Shown here piece by piece: positions 10,560 to 22,689 of a stretch of 41,451 nt of DNA. The stretch is from Echinostoma caproni (lineage: Eukaryota; Platyhelminthes; Trematoda; Plagiorchiida; Echinostomatidae), in NCBI GenBank assembly GCA_900618425.1, contig UZAN01040528.1:23892-65342 (forward strand), in the 5' to 3' direction. How positions within the stretch are numbered: position 1 is the first letter of the stretch; every line of letters begins with the position of its first letter. The notes under the pieces are model-generated. The model did not search any database. It was not told where the DNA came from and saw only the letters and a program-made list of their open reading frames with translations. A program made the translations under genes and the position numbers.

Positions 10560-13500
10560 TTTATTTCAATAAGGAAGCGAAAATTAAATTAATTCGCATC
10601 GAATTTGTCGCTCTCTCTTTTTACCACCCGAGGTTAAACTAAAAAAGCATAGAACGTCTCGGAAATACTCCTGTTGAAACAATGGTGAGAAATCAGAATG
10701 AACCACTGCATAAGGATGGTTCTACTGATAAGTATATTTTCTTGCTTCAAGATCGCTGTAACAGTATTTGCAACTGCAATCGAAGAAAAGTAATTTGGAT
10801 CTCAGCTTTATCTATCGATCGCTTTCTTGCAGCTAATGAAATTGAGCTACTGAATCCAGCTTGGAAATTAAAAGTAGTTTAAACACAGGTGTTTTTCAAC
10901 TAGAATAATACTTTTCTTCTTGGTATAAACTAAAACATGTCGTTAAAGACCAACTGGCATTGGTTACTTACCCTTTGAGGAAAGAACTATTCCTGCTTCC
11001 GGACCTATTGCCTGTGGGGATATTGGGTGAGTGTTTACTGTCCCGAAGCAAGGTCAGGAAAAGATCAATATTTGCAGGGACAGCTGAGTGAGATAGAGCT
11101 CGAAAGAAAACATTAGGCCCAGGAAAGCCCCATTCAGTAGGATATTCACATGAATTTTCGGTCCAGTGAATATGATGGAACTAGCTTTTTCTTTGGTGCA
11201 AGAAAACTGAACAGATTTTCTTGACATTGAAATAACCACAACCCAACCATGAAACCACATTAAGAATCGGCGATGCCGGACAGTCATTTCACATTTGACC
11301 TGAAGTCAGCCCGCAGATATATTCAAGTCCTTTTTAAGGATTGATAAATGTTTGTTCCAGTTTGCTTCAATTTTTAGTGACTTAGTGATGGAGTCAAAAG
11401 ACCGTGGGCCCGTTAGACACAAATTGACCAGTTGTCCTAGCTGTTCACAAAAGGACATGGAGACAAAACTGAACAGCTTATACAGGGGCTGTCTATAGAG
11501 ATAATGTGATCCGTCTTGAATAAGTCAGCTGCAATTGCCAGATGAACATTAGGGCATTTTTCAATGAAGCTCAGCGATCGACGCGCTGGACAAACCGCCT
11601 GCATAGGTTGCATGAATCGACGTGCTTAATCACTACCTCAATCGGATACTGACGAACTTTCTGGTTTCAATAACTTTCAACTGTGGATTTTGCACACAAT
11701 TCAAGTTGAGCAAATTTAAGCCATGCGAACTAGCGGTTCATATGCGAACACAGAATAGCTTGCTATCCAAAGCACGTAATGTAGACGATTGAAATACTAC
11801 ACCACTCACATTCAACGTGCGCGGAAGTGTTTTTAATTTCATTACCGAATCCACGTTACGAAGTTTAGCACTAATGGATGTTCCTGATTTGTGAATCTTT
11901 CATAACGTGGTAAATTAGACATTCTCCTCTGTGGCACACAAAACTAGCGGTTGAAAAGAAATATTCGCCATCTGAAGATGCCTAACTGTGATTGAGAAAG
12001 GTTACTTTTGAGGAACACAAAATAACGGCTGGGTAATGGTAGTCTAGGATAATGTTCCCGACATGGTAGTATTGAATGATAAAAGGACCAGGTTCAGCGA
12101 CATCACTCAGATTACGCTTATGTGCGAGCTTAACAAACTGCTGCTTCCACTAATCAGCTTTTCCATGCCATAGTTTACAGCGAAAAGCGAAACCAACGTC
12201 GAACGAGCACAAATGAGATGTGACCCATGTCAGAGAATTTGGAGGTTCCTGAAATTCAAAATAAATAAGGGACAAACATATACTTCACATTGTCAATCAT
12301 GTGGGTATTTTCTAACTAACGAGAATATTTTGAACATCTGCCATTCTTACACTAAACACTTCTATTCTCGAGGGAGCTGAAGCAAACTTTTACCGATATT
12401 AACCTGAATAAAGAACACGGTGTTGCACAATCTACCTCCGGAAAAAAATCACTGTATCTCTTTAGGGGCACACTACAGTCGACCAATAGAATGAAAATTA
12501 GCAAATAACAGCTGTTGTGGATGAGCTTTTGGTATTAAATTCGTCCATCTCTCTATGAAAGTTGGGCTGGAGTTAGAAATAACTCCTTTTTCTTGCACAA
12601 CTCAGGTTTCCATTGTTTTATATCATCACCACGGCAGCTGCCGTCCTTTATTTATTTTATATTTCCCTCAAATATTTTGTTGCATCTGCATAGGAATTTC
12701 TTTATTCACGGAAGATTAAGCATACAAGCTGATAGGGTCCATGTAAATTGAAGACATGAGGCTATTTGTCTGTGTTGGCATATCTGAAAATATTTAATTT
12801 CAGATGTGTCCAACAATGGAATTCCGTGTTTAGATGAGATTCACAACCTGTATTCGGTAAATGTGATAAATGAAAAAGCTCAGTCATGATCGGTTTCAAA
12901 TAGTTGTACAGGAATTTCGCTACTTAGCGTCAACCTTGAAGTATTGGGTCCTCTGTATCTAATTCGCTAGAAATGAGAGAAAACAAATACTGCGATGTTA
13001 ACATTTTTTGGTCCCCCCAGTCGCTACAACGCAAAACAATTTGGTATTTATATAAGAAAGTTCTGATATCTACAATCAGGGGAGCGAGCGAGAGGAATCA
13101 GTTCCACGGCAGTTTGAATTGATTGTGTCACAAACGTTTACATGCACAAGATTGGGTTACGTAACCTGATTAGCATCGCCTTCCTAAAACTTAAGAGTTT
13201 TGGATTCGTGTTAGCAATAACAGCTCGAACGATAAATGTGGGTCAATGATGTGAGCTGTCTTGCAATTGATGACCTGGGATTTCTCTTATCCGGTTGATC
13301 TCTGGGACTGTTTTGCGTTATTGATTGTACCGACCACTTGGGAATGTGTTCAGACAACCATTGTGAAGATAGGTCGATTCGTTCTGCAGATATGAGTGTG
13401 ATCGTAAGTGCAAGTGAGCTGGTAGCGATATGTGAAGCATATAAGAGGTACATTTTTGCGCGTTTTGTTTCACTAATATACGCTGGAGGTCGGTGTGCTT

Positions 13501-13838
13501 CATAACCTCTTGGATATGGACATCGTTATTCACGACCGGGGTTAATAACACTTCGAGCATCCAGAGGCACATTTTCGGGGTTAAGTCAGTTTATCCAAGC
13601 CATGATTAAAATCTGTTTGGTTTCTCTTTACAGTAAAGAGTTAAATCAACACCATGCCATATTTCATGAATCTGGGTGGTTTGGTTACAGAAAGATAATG
13701 GAAAACAGGAGTGGGTTATTTGCATTTTATTATTTTGTTAGGAAAATACCAACCGATGTAGAAAATGTCGGTTTTACGGAAGAGGCTTTGGTCAATCCAA
13801 AGCCATGTGCGCAAATGTAGATTAGGGGGACATAGACG
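10560..13838. other. Long stretch without recognised genes
   Basis: About 3.3 kb. Frames are short and frequently interrupted, and no transposon protein motif was found. One exception to note is 13211-13600, where the minus strand stays open for 80 or more codons in two frames without recognisable similarity. Confidence 0.4.
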
Positions 13839-13839
13839 C

Positions 13840-13906
13840 TGGTAGCGGGATTCGAACTTTCGGTCTCCAGATAGCTGTCATAGTGACCTTACCACATAAC
13901 GATGGC
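13840..13906 (-). mobile_element. tRNA-like SINE head or pseudo-tRNA
   Basis: The minus strand has a degenerate A box TATGTGGTAAGG (13898-13887) and a B box AGTTCGAATCC (13858-13848) at tRNA spacing. T-stem pairing fails (GAAAG against CCCGC), so it is not a functional tRNA. No hammerhead follows. Confidence 0.4.
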
Positions 13907-13909
13907 AAA

Positions 13910-15715
13910 CACAGAATGACTCTAGTATTTGTCAAAAGCTCTGTAAACAGTACACTGTTATTCGACCAGATAAATGCGACACTGCAAAAATTACTCAAGG
14001 AGAAAGGGTTTTGCAACATCACCGTTTGACAAAATGTCTNAGACGTGAATGCATGAGCATAATGATACAGCGTTTTGTAACGGGAATGAGGGATTAATGC
14101 TCTTGTGATTGGGTAATCGATTATTGCCCCAGAACAATAGGTGGGTTGTAGAGTAGCACCGCTGTAAAGCTGCTTACCAATCATGTGGTGGGGTACTTTG
14201 CGGTTCGACTCTCTTGTGTTTCAGAAGAGTACTACCTATTGAGAATAATCAGAAATGTTGGACCAACACCTGTGCACGGTTCCGCCGCTCATCCAATGAT
14301 TCTGGCTCCGCGGGAAGGAATGGCTATTTTCATAGCCACCTGATAACCCGATTTGGTGTGATTATTCATATCATTTTACTTTATTAAATGCACATAAGCG
14401 CGGAATAAGATGTGAGGAAGTGCCTAACAGATGGATTCCGGTGGGGCAAGATGAGAAGGGGATAGCTAGGCAGAGGGAGCAGGTTTGAGCACACGGTCTT
14501 TGAGGCGATATGACGATGATCAACAACGAATTACGGTAAACCACCATGTTTTTGACCCGGAATACTGCTCTTCGGTTGCTGATGTTTAAGAATTTTATTT
14601 CGCTTTATTCCTGAATTGTTGAACACGCACCAGTTTGACTGATAAGTGTACGAGCGATAGCGTAATTGAGATTCACAAGCAGTACAATGGAAAAAATACA
14701 TCGAGCGGTTTTGACAGCTCTAAAGATTCCACTGAGCATTCCAGAGCTTTAAAACAATTTGAAGTCCAATCGATTGTGGTTTCCAAAAATAAAGAGTAGG
14801 GCATCCACCCAGTTCGTACACTTGTACAGTAAATGCGTTTTCTCGGTGTGCTGCTTGTTTCCTTATTGATCGACTGAATTCGATCAGTTCTACTTCAAAG
14901 TCATCTGCTATAGAATACTTTAGAAAGCAGGATCGTTTCATCTAGTTTGGGTGTAGCTTAAACTCTTGACCACCTTTTAGTTGGACGACAGTATCGGTTG
15001 GTCTAACTTTTTTCAAGCAAACCTGATATATCCAATTTTGTGCGGACTAACTTGCATCTGACGATTTAAAGAAAACAACCATGTGCAGGAACGTAAACGA
15101 CATTGACTGTATCAATAATTTAAGGCACCCAAAACAGAATAGCTAGTGTCGCGGCAACAACCGCAGTTGCTCCGCAAGGTTAAATTTTATAGATCTATTA
15201 CTGCGGGTTGCTCCTTTTCTTCACAAAATCAATACCACAATTCCATTGTCAAGGATTTCTCACAATGCCCGACTGCTGCAACAAGGAAGGTTATTTTTGA
15301 TATCTTACAAGTAAGGAATACAGCATGTTTTACGAGTAGTCGAAACACTAGGTTACAAAAATCCCCCGTAGATGGAATAGTAGTGAACCTGAAAAACCAT
15401 GTGCACAGAAACTGTACTAAGATAGTTGTTTTACGCTAGAAAACTGTAAGGAACTGGATGACGTATTTGCATATGCGATTAGCGATTTGACTTCCTTGTT
15501 GTTGTTGTGACAATTATAATGTCATCGTGAGTAACACTGATGACCCAAACATTTTTTGACACAAAATGAATAGTTACACAGAACACATTGCGAACAAAAC
15601 CAACAACAGTGTGGCGAACAAGATCTTTTCCAGTTATTCGTAAGCTCCCATTACGTAACAGGAGTTATATTTATATGAGCAAAATCAAGAACAAGAACGA
15701 TGAGCAATTCCAGTC
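13910..15715. other. Stretch without recognised genes
   Basis: About 1.8 kb. A lone B-box-like GCGGTTCGACTC near 14198-14210 lacks a clear A box. One base is undetermined at 14040. No coding or retroelement signature is seen. Confidence 0.4.
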
Positions 15716-15719
15716 CAAA

Positions 15720-17115
15720 TGGTTCATGTTCGTGTGAGGTTGGTTACAATGTCCGAAGTTCCAGTGGTTGCACACAATGGAGGAATGCGAACTCGAATGC
15801 TTACGGCCTCGGCTGCCGCTAAAATACGATGCCTGATTGTCTATAGCAACCTCTGGAGATCACTTGAAACGCGTTCACTGAATGACTCGACTGAACGAGG
15901 TGCAAACACACTGCGCTCGTTATTGTCCTAATGATTCTCGCCCTCATTCAAAACGCGTGGTGTTTATGATCGTGATTGGATAAGCTCTTGGTCGTGTGAC
16001 CAACGTACTTAGTCCCACAGGAACAGCTGAATAGGTACACACAGAATGAGGCTACAGAATCCGGCACCATATCCTTCAGTCGGAAACACAATCGGTTTAG
16101 ATGTGACTAGTGCCTTTATTTGGGCGGCATGGAACGTTTTGCTCACTATATTCCAGAGCTTCTCTTTTTATAATTTCCGCCTCCGTATCTCCCCTGAACG
16201 GCAGATGCACAAACAATTAATTAATCCTATTTCCTTTAGCCGTTCCTCGTGTTCTAGCATTGCCTTAACGATAAATTGTTCTTGGTAGCAATTGTGTACA
16301 AAAACACTACGTGAGAATGGTGTTCGTCTTCAATGTTTTCTTCACTCTATTAACCGAAAAACGAATGAGAGTTATTTTTCTTTGAAGGGGGCAAAACTGC
16401 GAAGATGAATACACTCTCCACCCCACGTTGCTTTCCTACGGATCGATAACTGGATGGCTTTATCGCTGAGGCGTCATACAGATACATCTGGAAATGCTAA
16501 TGTGTACATTTGGATGGCCATTAAATTCCTCAAACAGCCGATTTATGTCTTTATATGCATCAGTTACGTCAACGTATCGTCTATATAAGGTACAGTGTCT
16601 TATAGAGGAATCAATACAATCGTTCTCAAGTTTGGCCATAACGGTATCAGCGAACAATGGTCCTAATGGTAACCCCGTTGCAACCCTATCCCGCTGACGA
16701 TGTGACTCACCACTGAATTGAAACTAGACATTACACATGCATTCGAATAACAAATATTTCTGCTCATCCAAAAGAATTTCTGCATCGATGTTGTCCTCTT
16801 GAATAAATCCGCATGTGATTGTCACTTATTGGCAAATTTGTGAGCACCGAGGTAAGGTAAAATGACATCATCCTTTCACTCTCGGGGTTTAGGTCCTTCA
16901 AAGTTTCTACAATATTAAAGGCGTCTGCAAATTGCAAGTCTTAGTGATTCCAGTAATGTTGCCAACCGCTTTGCGACGGCGTGATACAGGGAGTCGCGCT
17001 TATCTATAGAAGGGGTCACATGGGAACACCCTATTTGTGCACTTTTTCGAGCTGTTCTCTCAGTAAACGAATAGGGATGAAACAACAAATCCGCAAACAG
17101 TGAAGAAGTCAACCT
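15720..17115 (-). pseudogene. Penelope-like element, long remnant: RT through GIY-YIG endonuclease
   Basis: This is the most complete PLE in the window, read across several frameshifts on the minus strand. YHAVAKRLATLLESLR lies near 16990, then VETLKDLNPESERMMSF and the motif A equivalent SVLTNLP (near 16850). The motif B equivalent GLPLGPLFADTVMAKLEN (16670-16620) has Gly-Leu where Gly-Ser is usual. RRYVDV (near 16580) is the catalytic box with the second Asp replaced and a few residues deleted. DINRLFEEFNGHPN follows. The connection domain reads IRRKATWGGECIHLRSF, and the endonuclease side VSKTFHAAQIKAL (near 16120). The GIY-YIG core is CVYLFSCSCGTKYVG (near 16045-16000). AEAVSIRVRIPPLC ends near 15770. 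The endonuclease signature is better preserved than the RT box. Confidence 0.88.
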
Positions 17116-17119
17116 AAGA

Positions 17120-18780
17120 TAGTGTTTGACGACTCAACCTCGCAGCTCGATGAACAGAGAGATAACAAAGGGTTTCGGAAACTTTGATACAGATGAAAAC
17201 GAAAACCAAGATGTTGCACTCGAACGTGGTTTACACGAGAATTCAATGTTGCCTATGGATATTTGCAGGCATCATTGGTTAACTGAAATAAAAAACAACG
17301 GAATCCTCGTAGAGAAAATGAATCTTAATGGACGGAAGAATCGGTCACATGTGGGGTCATATCTGAGATTACCATAGAGTTATCATTTTGTTTGGGCAAT
17401 ATAACAATAAACATAGTGATCACCGTCTTGTGGGCCAGCATGGTACCAACGCCACAACAATAATGAAAATAATAGGGGGTGGGGGATTGGGATACACAGC
17501 AGAGTGAAATGGAGGTTAAGTAACTACACTGGATAACTGTAGATAACAAGAAGAACAATTGTTTGATTTCACCTTGCACTTTTTGATATGTTGTCATTCT
17601 TTTTAAGGGGCACGGAATTTGAACAGGCAGACCGTACAACATTCGCGCCGCTGACTTCTATTCTGGGCCATATCTCTTATTGTGGCTAAGCAACGACAAT
17701 CCACATACGTTGGGCCTCAACTTGGAAGCCAGGCTGAACCAACCGCCTCTATGCCGGGTCATATTTGGGAAAGCACAAAAGGAGATCTGTATGAGAGTTT
17801 CGTCACAAACTGTAACTGTTGTTTTTTGTGTACCGGGAACTTGATGACAGATGTAATTGTGCATTGGAAACGGCGAATCCCGTGTTATCGATTTATGCAA
17901 TCTCCGTCCTTCGTGTGCTATTTTTAACAAACATTTGAATCGATTTTATGAATGTATCTGTTTTCTGTATAAAAAGACCTTCGAGTTTCTGCTGTTTCGC
18001 TTCATTTTGATTGGGATTCTAAACCACTTATCGATCGGAATGGCAATCATCATCTTACAGAGGTGAAATTGCATCATTTTCAATTAAGTTTGATGATTCA
18101 TCTGTCGGACTCATCAGACAAAATATTCCAAAGGTAACCGTCACTGCAAATGTATTCTCCGTCGCATTTTTAGCTTAACATCCCACTGTTGGGCGTGATG
18201 CCCCAATCGTCGTTAGAACATAAGGCCGTGGGCGACACCATTGGGGAACAAAAATGATGGTTGACTTTGTGGTGAACAGTGAAAAAACAATAACAAGCAA
18301 AAATGAACAGTTCCTCAGAACTCAGCATTTTAGGTTCGCGTACCACAGGTACAGATCGACCATAGCTATATGTGTTCTGGGAAGATTGACCATTTTCGGT
18401 CTATTCTACCTTGAGTCTTCGACGGAGCACTAAGTTATGACTAAGAAGCAGAGGACTAGTGAATAGTGACATACATGTACACACAAGTGGCCAAAGGGAC
18501 AGGTGAATCAATGTGACTAAAAAGGCGCTGAGTATTTCAATGACTAAATTATTGTGAGATGGCACAGATCATGTTCATCTGCTGCTCAAACGGTGTTGCA
18601 AGCCAGACGCTTCATACGATCATTTCAGTGTAAGCATGTCACGTGAAAAGTCACCTACTTTGTGGGGATAAAAATGATAGTGACGTTTTTCAACCCCTCG
18701 CGGGTGAGCATTCAAGTTTCTTCATCGCACACCAAAACATCGGTAAGAACAGCGACAATAATATGATTCAGATGCGCAAC
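17120..18780. other. Stretch without recognised genes
   Basis: About 1.7 kb. Both strands carry overlapping frames of 80-105 codons near 17325-17930, but none has splice context or a known motif. A CTGATGAGTCC string on the minus strand near 18117 was examined as a ribozyme and rejected. Confidence 0.4.
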
Positions 18781-18782
18781 AA

Positions 18783-19275
18783 GACAGTTCAGTTTAGCTA
18801 CGTTTTTACAACCATTAACCATGCACTTTCGTGCGCCGGTTTTGGTTGCTGTCTTTTGGATCCCAATTGGATAAAAGAGCAGAATGAAGATTGGCATACT
18901 GAGAGCAGAGTCAAAGGGAAGATAGGGAATTCATATAGACTGTGGTTTCAAGAATATTGAGTAGATGCACGAGCGCCACTGTTTGCGACATTCAGCCATC
19001 TCACTCAGCGTCTCTAACCACCGGTTACCATGATCTCGGGGTCCCCATTGAGGGAACCTAACGGGACCGATGTGGCCTAGTGTCCTGGTTAGGGTTTTCA
19101 TACCCTCGTGCGAGGTTTTAGTTTGACAGCCCTTGACCTTTTTCCATCCACTACCTCGGCAAACATTTCACTACGCGGCAACCTATTTACTGGCATGCGC
19201 AGCATATATCCCAACCAGCGTAATCTATGGAGGTCGATCAATTGCTCCAGTGAATGACCGCGATTATCTAAAACA
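18783..19275 (-). mobile_element. LINE 3' end, copy 2
   Basis: The minus strand reads HSLEQLIDLHRLRWLG (19262-19215), then a frame that includes LRMPVNRLPR, followed by decayed matches to the C-terminal tail and a 3' UTR that aligns with copy 1 (1238-1400). The two copies share orientation, the ATGCACTTTCGTGCGCC stretch and the ACTGAACTGT end. It lies about 525 bases downstream of the WWOX-like stop codon on the same strand, so it could contribute to that gene's 3' end. Confidence 0.8.
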
Positions 19276-19799
19276 AGATAGATGGGTAAAAATAATATTG
19301 TTCGGGATAATAATTGTAATTGGTTGAGTTTTTACCTGATAGATTGATGAAATTATGAATAGTAACAAAACGATTCGCGTTTGTCCGATAGTTTGGTTCG
19401 GTTTGCATACAGAAAATATAAGAGAAACTAGCAATGGGGTCGTCGCTAAAATCCATGATCTGTGGCTGGTTTGTCTGCTTTGCGATGATCCTGAAACAGC
19501 CGACACATTGACTAGCAGTCTTCGATTAAGCCAGACAATCGTCCCAGAACGGGGCAATGGCAGTTGTCCATTGCGTCTTCATGAGGCAAGAGAGAAACCG
19601 ACAGTGCAAGAGAAATAGGACGGCTGTTTTCTCGATGAAAACCCACAACGGGGTCGTAACAATAAGGACATTTTTCTCGATCAAGTGGATTAGTGCACTG
19701 GGCCAAAACAGGGACCGATATTTGTTCAGTTTAGGCTTATCGTGTGCAGTTCCTCTCGAAAATCATGATAGCCAATCAAAGTAACAGTAGTACTCTATG
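19276..19799 (-). other. Downstream flank of the WWOX-like gene (possible 3' UTR)
   Basis: Follows the stop codon on the minus strand and runs up to LINE copy 2. I see no clear AATAAA on this strand here, so the transcript end cannot be placed. Overlapping frames of 60-97 codons occur on both strands but lack recognised motifs. Confidence 0.35.
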
Positions 19800-20075
19800 T
19801 CAAACATCGCCATTGGCAAACTCAACCCAAATCGACTTATCCTGGGCGTATGAAGACAGAGCAGTCTCGACAGCGTTCCACAAGGCACGAGATGCTTCAA
19901 GCAATCGGGAGGGTTCGTATCGGGTGAGCAGCGTGCTTCGTGGGCGGCACTGATGTATGTAAAGCACGGTGCGTAGCGCACGAGGTATTCGTAGCCTGGG
20001 CTCTGTCTCTGACAACTTCCAAGAGTTCAAGCTATCGTCCACTGCGCAGAGAATCGGAGTGGCGGCCAGCTGATC
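19800..20075 (-). CDS. WWOX: WWOX-like oxidoreductase, last exon (C-terminus and stop)
   Basis: Last visible exon, 91 codons plus TGA at 19802-19800. It is preceded by a CTTCAG acceptor in phase 0, matching the phase-0 donor of the previous exon. It begins DQLAATPILCAVDDSL, which parallels the ATTVYCAAVPEL block of animal WWOX. Later SRLLEASRALWNAVETALSSY parallels the C-terminal helix region SEETARTLWALSERL of the family. Between the two blocks the fluke sequence is about 30 residues longer. A second AG six bases further in (CAG before CTGGCC) would also keep frame and drop two codons. The identity comes from the combined exon set; alone this exon would be weak. Confidence 0.78.
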   Translation of the reverse strand, partial: DQLAATPILCAVDDSLNSWKLSETEPRLRIPRALRTVLYIHQCRPRSTLLTRYEPSRLLEASRALWNAVETALSSYAQDKSIWVEFANGDV

Positions 20076-21254
20076 CTGAAGCCCGCGGATACATCGACCA
20101 GGATCGGCAAAGAAAACCAGCACGCGAAATACGGTTTATTGTAAGCAAGGGATGATACGAAATGCGTGAAACGAACAAAGTGAGAGAAAAATAGTTCATT
20201 GGATTCAGGAAAAAAACATAGGTGACGGAAACTGGTGCTACATTAGTGAGGTCCATCCGAAAAGTGATGAGAGAGATGACTAAACAATACCAACTTGTTT
20301 TTGAATCAGAACACGTTCGTCTTTCTTCTAGGCAGCAAAATTTCGATGACATGCTCGCTGTTGCCATAGTTAACCAAATGGCATCGTAATCGTATGGGCT
20401 CATCCACTGTATCGGTTCTGCGCTAGGCTCAATATCGCATTCCCACCGAACCCATGATTATTAACTCCACTTCAAAGGTATATTTTGTATTTCAATTAAC
20501 CACGGTAGTCCATCCTGAGCCAGGCGTTTTGGAAAGTTTACTTACACGAACAGCTTGTGTTTGACGCTGAGTCAGGTTAACTCGGTATCAATCAGTATGT
20601 CCGGGTACCAGTTCAAAGTATTCCAGCATCATTTAAACTCGTCCCGTTGATCGCATCAGAGTTGCCGGGTTAACGCAGTGTTCAAGCCTCATTGCGATAT
20701 CTAGATAATCATCTTCAGACACATGGATTTCTCAACCTCTCGTCAAAGTACGAAGAGAGTATTTTGACAGGTTTCAGACAAAGTGACCATACATCTGCGT
20801 TTGGAAGATCGTAGAGAGCTGACTAAATATGCCACACATTATGACAAATTATGCCAATGTTTAACATTGGCATGATTTTCTAAAATGAACGTTTTTCAGT
20901 ATGGATCCTGAATTTGACAATCTACATCGCTCAATTCACATGGTCCTTTAGGGCACTCGTCCTTTAAATGTTTTACTTTCATAGGTTAAACCGTGGCCAC
21001 GGAAGTTAATGTAGGACACTCATGCTACGCTACTGTGAATTGGATACAACTGACCTTATTCCACAATAAAGCAAGTCGAATAAGAAAATGTGCACCAAAA
21101 TGATAGGGTCATTCAAAAATCTCAATTCACTTCAAACAATGAGAATGCCAAAAGGGTAATTAATACAGTGATTACTGAAGTCAAGACCAAACGGAAAACA
21201 TGCAATAACTGGGTTAGTGTAAAATATTATGCACGAATGGATTAATTGGGAACT

Positions 21255-21305
21255 GAAAAGCTAGGAAGCACTGGACAGCTGTTGCCACCTAGTTGGGTTT
21301 CACTA
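21255..21305 (-). repeat. Degenerate hammerhead SINE fragment
   Basis: The minus strand reads ACCCAACTAGGTGGCAACAG then CTGTCCAGTGCTTCC, nearly the same as stem II to stem I of the SINE at 3070-3275. The CTGATGA core is scrambled to GATAGTGA and GAAA has become GCAA, so it cannot cleave. The tRNA head is missing. It lies in the last intron of the WWOX-like gene, in the same orientation. Confidence 0.65.
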
Positions 21306-21972
21306 TCGATTAGTTGGTCAAGTGAATGGGTTTTGGGCGTCCATTTTCCATGGAAGCACACGGCGGTTTTTGTCGCCGTCAGGCATGTATAACCGGTAAT
21401 CTTTTGTAACTTCATTCACATACCGGTACCCAAAATATTTTCGTCATAACCTCATCGGCAACACCAGGTAAATTTGTTTGGAACAGCTTTTTCAGAACCA
21501 GTCCATTATTGAGTCAATACTATAATTCGATGTTTTGTAGATGGGTTAGAAGCTACTAACCGTAACAAACGTAAATTTAGCGTCTTCATTAAATATTTTA
21601 CAATCAGTAGTATGTGAATGAGTGGATAAAATTTCCCTAGAAGAACACGACCGGTTTCGCGGTTCTTGCCGCTCATTCATATACTTGTACCCAGGAAGTA
21701 TATTGTTTTTCATCACAAAAGATTACCGGATACGCATACGTGACGAGTGGCAAGCACCGTTAAACCGGTTGTGTGCTTCCAAGGAAATTATGTTAGGTCA
21801 TTCATATGCTGCTTACTGAAAAACGCTCTATAAGGTCGCTTAAGTTACGTTTGTTGCATTTAGTAGCATTTAACCCACCTACATCGAATCACAATATGAA
21901 TTCATCAATGAACCGATCGTAAAGGGCAATCCAAACAAATTTACAAATTTGCAAATGAGGTTATTGCGAGGA

Positions 21973-21992
21973 ATATATATATATATATATAT
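21973..21992. repeat. (AT)10 microsatellite
   Basis: Ten AT units followed by a short GT-rich run, 44 bases beyond the donor site of the WWOX-like exon at 22036. Confidence 0.95.
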
Positions 21993-22035
21993 TGTGCGTG
22001 TGTGTCAGTTAACAGACTAACATGGTAATGCTTAC

Positions 22036-22321
22036 CAGAGCTTGACCAAACACGGATCCCGTCAACCAGGATGAATACAACAACGCACGTATCCACAATG
22101 GGGCCTGAATCGCATTCCACCGCGGACTGCACTGACCGGGCAAAGGACTACCCTGAGAACAGGCACATACGATCGGGATGCGACCGGTTTCAGGTTGAAT
22201 GGAAACATGCCAAGCAGTTAAGCGACGTTGCAATTCAAACAGATAGAGCAGTTGAAATAGTTTCGACCATCGATACTGATCCAACCAGGTCATCAAATCG
22301 GTCGGGATATGCGTGAACTGC
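22036..22321 (-). CDS. WWOX: WWOX-like oxidoreductase, exon with the YxxxK active site
   Basis: Exon of 286 bases with a CCCCAG acceptor and a CTG/GTAAGC donor. The first base completes the Arg codon begun in the previous exon, giving HRQFT, comparable with SHRFTD of animal WWOX; it ends in phase 0. The catalytic short-chain dehydrogenase pair is visible as YRWSK (Tyr at 22275-22273, Lys at 22263-22261), followed by LFQLLYLFELQRRL, which parallels the SKLCNILFSNELHRRL helix. The HPGNM segment is replaced by SQGSPLPG, and a Trp-rich ALLYSSWLTGSVFG stretch parallels the membrane-facing region before the last intron. The segment between the exon start and the Tyr is about 12 residues shorter than in vertebrate WWOX. 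Confidence 0.85.
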
Positions 22322-22689
22322 CTGGGGAATGAGTGGATGGACGCGTCCAAAGTGGGCAAGTTGGCTCTAATTATGAACGGAAGGGGGAATTAGTTTAGAA
22401 CACAATTTCAGGCGAACTATTGTTTTCAATAACTCATAACATCATACCATTACAGTTTATATGGGGAAAAAACTGGGGATTGGGAGGAGAACAATAAAAT
22501 GTGAGGAACCATTCACTTCGTGTATGCCTGTCTGCGTGTGNATTTTGCACATCGCATTCTCAGATCTGTGCTTCCGGAGTTTTCAGTTATTTCACGACGG
22601 TCGTGCGACCCAGTTCTGAGGGATCTGTGCTGTTGTGTGAAGGTATTTGTGTGTGCGGACAGGGGGGTGGGTGGGTTCGTGAACCAAGG

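Noticed and set aside
14170..14240. Possible SINE head with GGTTCGACTC
   Set aside because: Only the B box is recognisable; upstream sequence lacks a convincing A box and no hammerhead follows.
18062..18130. CTGATGAGTCC on the minus strand, resembling a hammerhead core
   Set aside because: No matching GGAC strand, no GAAA and no stem I partner follow; the similarity is only an 11-base string.
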